Source: Plasmopara viticola
Taxonomy: Eukaryota > Oomycota > Peronosporomycetes > Peronosporales > Peronosporaceae
Length of the DNA stretch: 64,000 nucleotides
Assembly (NCBI GenBank): GCA_001695595.3
Contig: MBPM02000013.1
Location: 930,001 to 994,000, forward strand
Direction: 5' to 3'
Part shown: positions 56,375-64,000 of the stretch, one piece after another
Layout: each line of letters starts with the position of its first letter
Numbering within the stretch: the first letter of the stretch is position 1
Notes under the pieces: model-generated
Told to the model about the DNA's origin: nothing
Databases searched by the model: none
The model's input: only the letters and a program-made list of their open reading frames with translations
Made by a program: the position numbers and the translations under genes

Positions 56375-58435
56375 CTACAACACTGTATAGACCGTGTCGG
56401 AGGGTACGTTGTCCATCTGGGCACTGGCGTCGGTATTAATATTGTAGACGTCGTGGAGCGCTCTCGAGCTCGAAAATTGCCGGACGTAGCTCCGTTCGAG
56501 CGAAAACGCCCGTCCTCGGCTTTCACTATTTCGCAGCGCCGGGACAACCTCTGACCCTCTTGTCACGTGCCGTAACCCGATACCACTCGTCCCAATGCCA
56601 CTGTCATTCGGCCGAGGTTCCGCGCCGGGCTCCATCGTCCTCGACGCCATAAAGTGACTCGCGGCATTGTCTCCGTCATTCAGCGACGTTCGACTGCGTT
56701 GCAACAGAGGATGTTGCCGAATGCGACTCCCTTGGAACGTGTCGCTTGTATCCTGTTGCGCCAGCGTCAAGAGCCGCAAGACTTGGCCATACTCGACTTT
56801 TGTGCCATTGATTTGAAAGAGCATTTTCATCAAACTATTAAAGCGAAAGCGGGTCAAGCGAAAGCCAAACGCACACAAGACGGCGCGGAGTTTGTCCAAT
56901 TCAATGAACCCACTTTGACGCGGATCGAAGGCCCGGACTTCGCGACGGACGTCAATGAGCGTGAACGCCTGGGCCTTTAAACACGCGAGCAACGAGCTCG
57001 CAAACTCCGAGCGGAGGTCGACGATTTCACTGAAATGGGCCACGACTTCGCCCAACGTCGTGGCTTCGACGCGCAAGAGACTGCAGACCGTGACAAAGAT
57101 GCGAAAGATCCGGCGTTGCAAGACAAAGGTATTGAGGAACAGCGGGAGCGGGACCATGACCGCCGGCGCGAAGCCAAACTTTTCATAAATATCGTCCAAT
57201 TCAAACACGGCACACTGGACAAGCAAGGCAATGTAAAAGCCATTGAGGATAAAGAGAAACATGACGACGAGGTGCCAGGCTTTGCGCGAAAAGAAGCGGA
57301 GATTCAACGCAGGAGGGGAACGTATGGCCCCACTGAGGGCCCGGTGCGACCGGCCTTTGGCGTGGTTTACGTGATTGATCTTGCGCCAACACGTGGCCAC
57401 GAGTTGCAAGCCCTCGTCTTTTTGCAACAACGAATGGACTCGCGCATTGCGCTCGTCTTCCATCTCTTCGAGCTCTTCGTGGACGCGGTTCATGGTGTCC
57501 AAGGCATTGTCGGCCGTTTCGTTCTGCCACGCCGCGGCCTCTTCTTCGGCAATCACTTGGAGGTTTTCCATGAGGATCTGCTCGTCGTCACTGTACCCCG
57601 CCGTGCGCAACAGACGTTGCAAGCACGAGTGCAAGTACAGTAACACGGCCACGTGGGCAATGATGAGGGCCCAGGCAAAGACGACAAAGACTTGGACCAA
57701 TTCTTGGTCTTCGGGCAAATCGACTTCGAGGCGATGGAGGAGCTCCAAGACCCCGTAGATGGCCCACGCGACGGCGAGCAAGAGCACCCACATGGACGGC
57801 TCGACTTCGACCATGTGGGAGATTTGATTCGCTTGCGCGCGACGCAAGTACTTGGAGTACGGAAAGAGTTGGGGCAACCCAAAGCGTTTCAAAAACAAGT
57901 GGCGCAACAACCGACGCTGCACGACCTCCTTGTCAAAGCCGCCACTGAGTTTCTTGGCCTTGCACCACGTCCATTTCGACGCGTGGACGGCGGGATGGGC
58001 CGTCGGCGGCGTCCCGGCCGGCGGACTCGTGGTTTTCACCAAGTCTTTGGCTGTAATGAGCTCTGTCCGATCGTCGAGTTTGTTAAACTTTCGCAATTGC
58101 AAAAACACGACTACGGCTTGGAGGATCAAGGCGAGGGCGAGGATAAAGATGGTCAGGTCCGCGACTTGAAACGCCAAGACGGTCTTTGACTCGGAATTCA
58201 AGCCTTTGATCTCTTTCAAGAGCTTGATCCCGAGACTGATCAAGCCTAGAATCATGAGCTCGCGATACGCTTTTCGAAGCATGTGCTGGTACTTGTCATA
58301 CCGCGCGAGTTTGTGTTCCACGTGGTGGAGGAGGGACTCAAAGAGCACGAGGCAGAACGCGAGCGTACTGAGGTGGATCAAGACCCGCCAGAATTCCACG
58401 GCCACGCCGACTTGAAACAACGACTTGCCGCCCAT
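56375..58435 (-). CDS. MLO-like seven-helix membrane protein with EF-hand-like tail (paralogue B)
   Basis: An intronless 686-aa paralogue of the protein at 38222-40168. The start MGGKSLFQVG parallels MGAASLFEVG. The same seven hydrophobic segments are present, as are KYQHMLRKAYRELMILGLISL, LPQLFPYSKYLRRAQANQI and FRFNSLMKMLFQING. Its EF-hand-like loop, DPRQSGFIELDK, lacks the final acidic residue that chelates calcium, so binding is doubtful. The C-terminal 120 residues are divergent from paralogue A and low complexity. A textbook initiator plus flanking element sits immediately upstream. It is transcribed toward paralogue A across about 16 kb. The function is unknown; inferred to be a polytopic membrane protein of the MLO type. 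Confidence 0.75.
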   Translation of the reverse strand: MGGKSLFQVGVAVEFWRVLIHLSTLAFCLVLFESLLHHVEHKLARYDKYQHMLRKAYRELMILGLISLGIKLLKEIKGLNSESKTVLAFQVADLTIFILALALILQAVVVFLQLRKFNKLDDRTELITAKDLVKTTSPPAGTPPTAHPAVHASKWTWCKAKKLSGGFDKEVVQRRLLRHLFLKRFGLPQLFPYSKYLRRAQANQISHMVEVEPSMWVLLLAVAWAIYGVLELLHRLEVDLPEDQELVQVFVVFAWALIIAHVAVLLYLHSCLQRLLRTAGYSDDEQILMENLQVIAEEEAAAWQNETADNALDTMNRVHEELEEMEDERNARVHSLLQKDEGLQLVATCWRKINHVNHAKGRSHRALSGAIRSPPALNLRFFSRKAWHLVVMFLFILNGFYIALLVQCAVFELDDIYEKFGFAPAVMVPLPLFLNTFVLQRRIFRIFVTVCSLLRVEATTLGEVVAHFSEIVDLRSEFASSLLACLKAQAFTLIDVRREVRAFDPRQSGFIELDKLRAVLCAFGFRLTRFRFNSLMKMLFQINGTKVEYGQVLRLLTLAQQDTSDTFQGSRIRQHPLLQRSRTSLNDGDNAASHFMASRTMEPGAEPRPNDSGIGTSGIGLRHVTRGSEVVPALRNSESRGRAFSLERSYVRQFSSSRALHDVYNINTDASAQMDNVPSDTVYTVL

Positions 58436-58436
58436 G

Positions 58437-58454
58437 GCAAAAGTTGTAAAGTGA
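58437..58454 (-). promoter_or_regulatory. oomycete core promoter: INR plus FPR
   Basis: On the minus strand TCACTTT (58454-58448) matches INR YCAYTYY exactly. CTTTTGC (58443-58437) matches the flanking promoter region MWTTTNC exactly. The ATG follows at 58435, implying a leader under 20 nt. This is the best-formed core promoter in the window and also supports the oomycete assignment. Confidence 0.6.
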
Positions 58455-59258
58455 CGTCCAGTTGCATCCTGAATGCAATGAGGATTGTGAAGGGAGAGCG
58501 CGTTCCAGTCGTTCCGCGTTGCGGTCGTACGTACTGGCGTCGTAAACGTATAATGAGCCGTAAAGGGGCCAAATTAGAGCATACGGTAATTGTTGGCCTT
58601 AAAAATAGAGGACCAACCCCATGGCGTGCGGAGGGGGGGGGGTCCAATCGGCGTAGACGGTCGGACGGTATAAACGCTGTATGATCCGTTAGGTACGTCA
58701 TTACGGCCGGACGGGCATTTACGGTAGCGGCTCGAGCAAATAGGGACCACACATTACCGAGTGACGCCATTTTTATGAAGTCATGGTGTCCTGTCGCAAA
58801 ACCGGAACTCGATGAAGACGATGCCACCTTTTGGCACATTAACGGATCGAATTTGCCGGTTGGATAGTAAAGGCGCAAAAAATGGAACTGGCATGTACCC
58901 ACCAGAGCCCATAGATGACTCGGCCACTGTTTTAATTCGAAGCTTTTAGAAGCCAAGGCTAGGAAGTGTACATACCGGTATCGTACCACACAACTCTTTT
59001 TGGGAAACAAAGGCTTGTTGTTGCTAATACATTAAAGTCAGATTGGACAGCACATATCGCAGTACCGCATAAAAATGGAAGGGTGGCCATCAACGGGCCA
59101 AGACGCCGCTTTCATGAAGCCAAGCCCATCGATACAGCATGTGCGGGAACGGCTCTTTCTGTCCTGTCCTTCGTTGGCATCACCACAGCTGCCGGCGCTC
59201 CTGTCAAATTGTTTCCGCTGACGCAGCGCACGACAGACTTCAGTTTTTATATTGCAGT
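58455..59258. other. intergenic, no gene seen
   Basis: Contains a run of ten G at about 58631-58640. The open frames have no recognisable domain. Confidence 0.35.
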
Positions 59259-59780
59259 CTACAGCTTACCCACTCGAGCTGATTGCCCAAATCGTACTCG
59301 TTCCATGCAGTCGTAATGCATCGAAATCACAAGGCTTCCCACAACACACAAACCCGTTCTTCTAAGCTGCACGCTCCCAGCGTTCCCAGCTGCTTTGCTT
59401 GAGACATGCTGAAAGGGCCGCTTTGTACATTGATTTAGCAATTGAAGTTTTGTACCGAGTAACGAACCTCCCTGCCTCCATCGGACGAGCTGTGCGCACT
59501 CAGCTAAAGATGCGCCTTTTTCAAAACTAATCGTCACAGACCAAGCTACGCATTCGTTACTTTTTCTAGTTGTGACATCGAAAACCTCACCAAAAGAAAC
59601 AGGTGAAGACATGACGAAGCTAACCCCATGGGTTTCGTGAAATACCGGAGATGTAATATCCGACCAAAACCAGCGTGCTTCGAAATCTGCTACGTGTATA
59701 AAGCATTGGGCTTTGTCTCGTATAAAGCGACCAACGATGCGTCGAGGAAAGTCGCTAATGTATGGTTTGTAAGGGTATAT
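59259..59780 (-). other. unrecognised open frame, possible exon or element fragment
   Basis: The minus-strand frame is open for about 173 codons, from 59780 to the stop at 59259. An ATG occurs at 59612. The upstream part reads DFPRRIVGRFIRDKAQC and FHETHGVSFVMSSPVSFGEV, the middle VTTRKSNECVAWSVTISFEKG. The composition is protein-like, and the frame continues upstream of the ATG to a TAA, so this could be an internal exon or a retroelement fragment. I do not recognise it. Confidence 0.3.
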
Positions 59781-60479
59781 TTATCTTGTTCATGTTGAGC
59801 AAAATTCCATAAGAGGCTTTTTCCTCCTTGTACTTGGGGGTGCATCAAACGAAAGCACGGTCTCAACATTGAAAGATAGCTATAAATTGCTTAGATACTT
59901 CATCGCCGTAAGAACATGAGGTGGCTTGGTATCATAATTGCGAAATTGCCTCTAAAATTTTGAGTGTGCTATGCACATTAAGATGATAAGACCTCATAAA
60001 AGGAATGGTGCATGTCGAACCATATTGGGGGGCAGTTGCAGAGCAAACGATGTTTGTATCGATAGCAGATCGACAAGAATTCCAAGCGCAAAAATCATTA
60101 AGAATCGATCACTTAAAGCGCAGTAGCAATCTGCGTATTGAGCATCTCCTTCCAATAAGAATTTGCAGCCACCATGGCCTTGGAGTCTGTTTGCTGTTCA
60201 TATAATCAAGCACGTAGCTGGAACAGCAAATCGACCTTTTGCATTCTGCAACGGGTCCGCAAAGAAGACATCAGATTAGGCACTTCCACCAGGGCTATGT
60301 TGCCCGAGCTCTAGCGCATAGACTTTGCCTGTGTCGTCAAGACGCCGTGACGCATTTCAGCTGCTCGACATTATGAAGATATTCAAATGCAGCCGCCTCT
60401 TTAGGCCCATGGAAGCCAGCAAGACCTTTGAGCCCGTTGATCGCATAATGACCGATAATCATCAACCTCTGACCCGTTT
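59781..60479. other. intergenic, no gene seen
   Basis: AT-rich sequence upstream of the LINE remnant. It may contain further decayed element sequence but shows no motif I can name. Confidence 0.35.
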
Positions 60480-61260
60480 CAATTACGAGGCTATTGTGGA
60501 TCCAAATTTTATACAGTGGTGATTGGGGAAGGTATTACCAACGATTTCTTAATGACCAAAGTGGCTTTGTTCCCGGGCGGTCGATTCGTCATCTTTCACT
60601 TCGCTTTCAAGATCGGCAGGATATCTACAAAACACATTACCTAAGTGCATGTGCGGTACTTTTGAACTTTGTGAAAGCCTTTGAAAGTGTCCTATGGCCG
60701 GCTTGAGGCATGGTTATTCAAAAATTCAACTTCAGTGCGAAAACGCCCGTCAATAAAACGCCTATCTATTCCTGCTGAACGGCTACCCTGGTGATCCCTT
60801 TTAGAGGTGCGCAATGAGATCCACTGTCGCCAGGTCTCGCTGTGGTGTTTCTCGAACCTATGATAAGCTTTTTACGAGCTCAATTGCTTACAAATGATTT
60901 ACCCGCGATAGAGACAAGCCTGCTCCAATTATTGCACTGAGTACTAACTTACTTAAATTACTTTACGATTGATTCAGAATTACGCGTGTGCCACTGGCTT
61001 GCGACTAAGAGTGGAGAAAATTGATATTTCGTTGCTCTTATCACGTGTCTTGTCTAAAGCTCAACAAATTACGACGACGACCAAGCCTCCGTGCTTTGAT
61101 GTCATGGAAAACCGTCCGGCTGCTCGACACTATATAAGGTGCTTCGATCACACCGGATCATCGAATTAATGACGTACCGAAGAAGATCCAAGCTCAGGGA
61201 ACCCTTTGGAAATATTGGGCAATCCCGTTGAGAGGCAAGGAAGTCAATTGCAAGTTACAT
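60480..61260 (+). mobile_element. decayed LINE (non-LTR) reverse transcriptase
   Basis: Plus-strand fragments in several frames match the order of a LINE reverse transcriptase: NDQSGFVPGRSIRH (about 60558), AVLLNFVKAFESVLWPA (about 60655, the F-D-K/AFDS block with D replaced by N), FLEPMISFLRAQLL (about 60850) and NYACATGLRLRVEK (about 60975). Multiple stops and frameshifts separate them. The YADD catalytic box expected between the last two is not visible. The element is inactive. Upstream endonuclease and poly-A ends could not be delimited. Confidence 0.75.
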
Positions 61261-64000
61261 TCCTGCCAGTGCTTTGTTGAATGACAAGTGTCAAACTCCA
61301 AAAATGTTCAAGCAAATCAACATTATTATACAATTATCGTTCAACGCCAACGATACTATTTCGTCGACAGCCGATTCCGGCAAGTTCGGATCTACACAAA
61401 AATTAGTATTGGTGCTTTTCAACTTACTTTACCGAAAGCCTGCATACCTAAAGCGCCTATGTGATGACATTGCCACTAGAGTGTTGTCGTCCAAAGAGTC
61501 CAGCTGGATGGCGCCAGCACCGGCTATCTTCACCAAAGCTTTACAGCTATTATGCGAAGATTTCGATGTACTGTTCGCTAACATGAAAGGAAGTCGGTGG
61601 AGTCAAGTTACTGATTGATTCAGATGCACTTTCAAGCTATAGATCGACTTGTATAATTTACATAATACAACCAACAGGAAGTTGTTCACGCAAACTCTAC
61701 CATTTTGGGTGATGAATACTATAATGGAAGCCTACGTTGTGTTGGTTCACAAGCTCATGAGTCTTGTCTTTAATCGTCTTCAAGACTTGATAAACCAAAT
61801 GGAACCGAGGCTTTGGCTAATATACTACAAGTTTTACTGGATGCAGATAAATTTCTCGACCAAGTATAGCAACTCGACTAGTCAACGACACCATTTGCCG
61901 CATTCATTTCATTATTGAGAAAGGTCTATGTGATGGACCTTTTAGCTTTGTCAAGATTGAGTTTGCTTGCCATGCATAAGGTATTGATCGTTAGTAATAT
62001 GACCGATCGCGACTTCGTCAAATTAGTGTTGGCGACACGCAAATGCGTGACAGCTTCAACTTACTGCTGTCACTGCACACGGACTGCGGAATTCGCATGG
62101 AATAAGATAAGCTTAAAAGGAGGAGTACGTCGACATGCCGCTTACCTGCATACACGGGTGGACGATGATGAAGACGCTTAACGCTTCTTTGAAAGTGTTT
62201 CTGGCACTTCATCAATTAAATTGTCATCTCAATCCCTTTTAAACCTCATTAAAAAGGATCATGATTAAACTTACTTCTACTGCGGCCAAGCTTTACGAAA
62301 TTCTTGCTACACAAGAGGCACTCAACTTTGTTGATGTTGCGTGTTACGAGCACTTTTGGCGTCAACGCAGAAAAATTATACAGCTAGAACTACTTCGGAG
62401 GCTTTGTCGATAACTATGCTTGAGCCTTCGTTAAGCTGCACTTTTGCAAGCTCGCGGACATTGCATTGCAACAGACGGAGAACGACTTGTTGGCCATAGA
62501 AATCGTATCTATACAAAATGTGAAAAGAAATTTAAAAAATGAAACAGTGATAAGAAATGATGGGTGTTTAATGCGACATTAATAACGACTTTGACTACGA
62601 TTATGACTACTGTTAAGCCAATGTTGTTCGACCATGACTATGACTATGCTTATGACAAAGACTCCGTCGACGACTATATAACGTAAAACGTAGATTGTGC
62701 GTTTAATCTGGTTACGGTTAACTGGGGTGCAAAGTCATAAAACTTATCGCTAAATTTAGCAAGCGCGATCCAACTAATTTTGTGGGGTTGTTTTTCGTAA
62801 TCTTCGCTGTATCAGTAGACCGATAATTCGGCCAGATTGTATTAATATTTAAACACTACTTGACAATGTTGAGATTTCATATGGGGCCAGTAAACATTGT
62901 TTAAAGTTATTTAGGGGGGCCACAGTACGGATGTCAAGCATTTTGTGAGCCAGTGTTTGGACCAATGACTCACCTAATTGCGTGCACATCGACACTACAG
63001 AAGCCAACTCGCGAAGTAGAGTCTTGAGCTGAATAGGCCGTCGATTGTACTTCACGGGGAAAGTCTCGATGATGTCTACATCTAACGTTCGTGATCTTCA
63101 AGCCGAGTGAGCTCATACATCAATTCTTCGTGATCTTCAAGCTATTTCCCTGCGGAATCTGATTAAGTCAGCAGAAAATTTATCGCCAGCGTTTGGTTAG
63201 TCAGCGCAACGGGCTGGTGGCATTGATGCACCACGAAAGGTTCTTGCTACTTATAATCGATACGCTTACTCTCGTGTCTCGATATTGGAAAATGCCTATA
63301 CGTTTGCCATTTTTAGTTCAAATTTGTCATAAAGTAAGCATGTACAATTCCCAGAGAAACGCACAGCAGAGATATACAAGCGACACTCAGATGTCGCAAC
63401 TTGGTGCGGAAAACCCGGGTTTTTGTCATTTGTTTGTCGATTTCGCTCGTTCGTCAGAAGCCGAAGTAAAACTTGTGCACATTTTTCGGCTTGTTAATCG
63501 TCTGGTGCTACGAACTCGATTGTTACAGCAAATTATATGCCCTACCAATGTTTTCGAAAAATTTCAAGTGCTTGACAGCTTACCAATACTCTCATTTTGA
63601 GGCCAAGAGGCTGATGCAATTGTCTATTTTCACATAAATATACGGAGGCAGTGTGCCTGGTTCTTTGTTGGTCAGTAAATCCGAGTGAATGTGTTTATTT
63701 GAATATTAGCGTGGTCGTTATCCTAGGTCTAAATTGTGTTTTAGCTTCACGTCTAGTTCAATTAAGATAAATTAAGGAATTATCTTTCATGACCAAACAC
63801 TGCCGTCACGGCCATATTAGCCTCTGCTGCCTTAGCCATAAACCTATGTATTGCCTCTCGGTTATTTGGCTTTCCCCCCATCATACCAGCTCTTTCGATG
63901 TCACACTGAACCAGATTGCCAAGATTTTGACACTATGTCTTTATGCTATCTCTACACAAGTGCAGACTGATCAAATCACGTCGCTTTATAAGATTTGACG
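61261..64000. other. repeat-derived desert
   Basis: No intact gene. Open frames at 61274-61618 and 61649-61918 may be decayed downstream parts of the LINE but match nothing specific. An imperfect GACTAT/GACTTT-rich simple tract spans about 62585-62680. The 16-mer TTCGTGATCTTCAAGC occurs twice at about 63088 and 63127. Confidence 0.4.

Noticed and set aside
1..64000. CRISPR arrays, bacterial operons, rRNA genes
   Set aside because: No regularly spaced repeats; introns, exocyst and SNARE genes show that this is a eukaryotic nuclear sequence.

Overview
This window is nuclear DNA from a eukaryote, most likely an oomycete of the Phytophthora/downy mildew group. Genes have short GT-AG introns (about 39-96 nt) or none. 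Starts that can be fixed sit 10-60 nt downstream of YCAYTYY initiator-like motifs. Compact GC-rich genes alternate with long AT-rich, decayed repeat deserts. The species assignment is inference; nothing here names it.

Layout. 1-522: 3' end of a CDIN1-like nuclease gene. 523-14463: a desert with a 51-bp-arm hairpin (2651-2770) and a 768-bp head-to-head palindrome (12442-13209). 14464-23048: an intron-bearing, moderate-GC trafficking block: a PX-domain protein (-), exocyst subunit SEC15 (-, 14 exons) and a syntaxin-6-type SNARE (+, 8 exons). All three act in vesicle targeting. 23272-24027: a Cys/His-motif protein (-). 24632-26383: a heavily broken HSP70 pseudogene (-), head to head with a kinase-CRIB-RhoGAP fusion gene (26518-29820, +). 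29821-38221: a second desert holding a decayed LRR-like gene.

38222-58435 is a second gene island, mostly intronless with GC-rich third codon positions. It starts and ends with two convergent paralogues of a seven-helix, MLO-like membrane protein with a C-terminal EF-hand-like segment. Between them lie a secreted-looking spermidine-synthase-fold protein, a USP7-type deubiquitinase, a bubblegum-type acyl-CoA synthetase homologue whose catalytic motifs are replaced, two small orphan proteins sharing a C-terminal motif, one decayed relative of the second orphan, and two repeat elements. 58436-64000 is a third desert with a decayed LINE.

The observations most worth follow-up are the acyl-CoA synthetase pseudoenzyme, the kinase-CRIB-RhoGAP architecture, the MLO-like pair, and the repeat family present both as a palindrome (12.4-13.2 kb) and as a single copy with a 12-bp target duplication (53.3-53.6 kb). 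I found no CRISPR array, rRNA or convincing tRNA.
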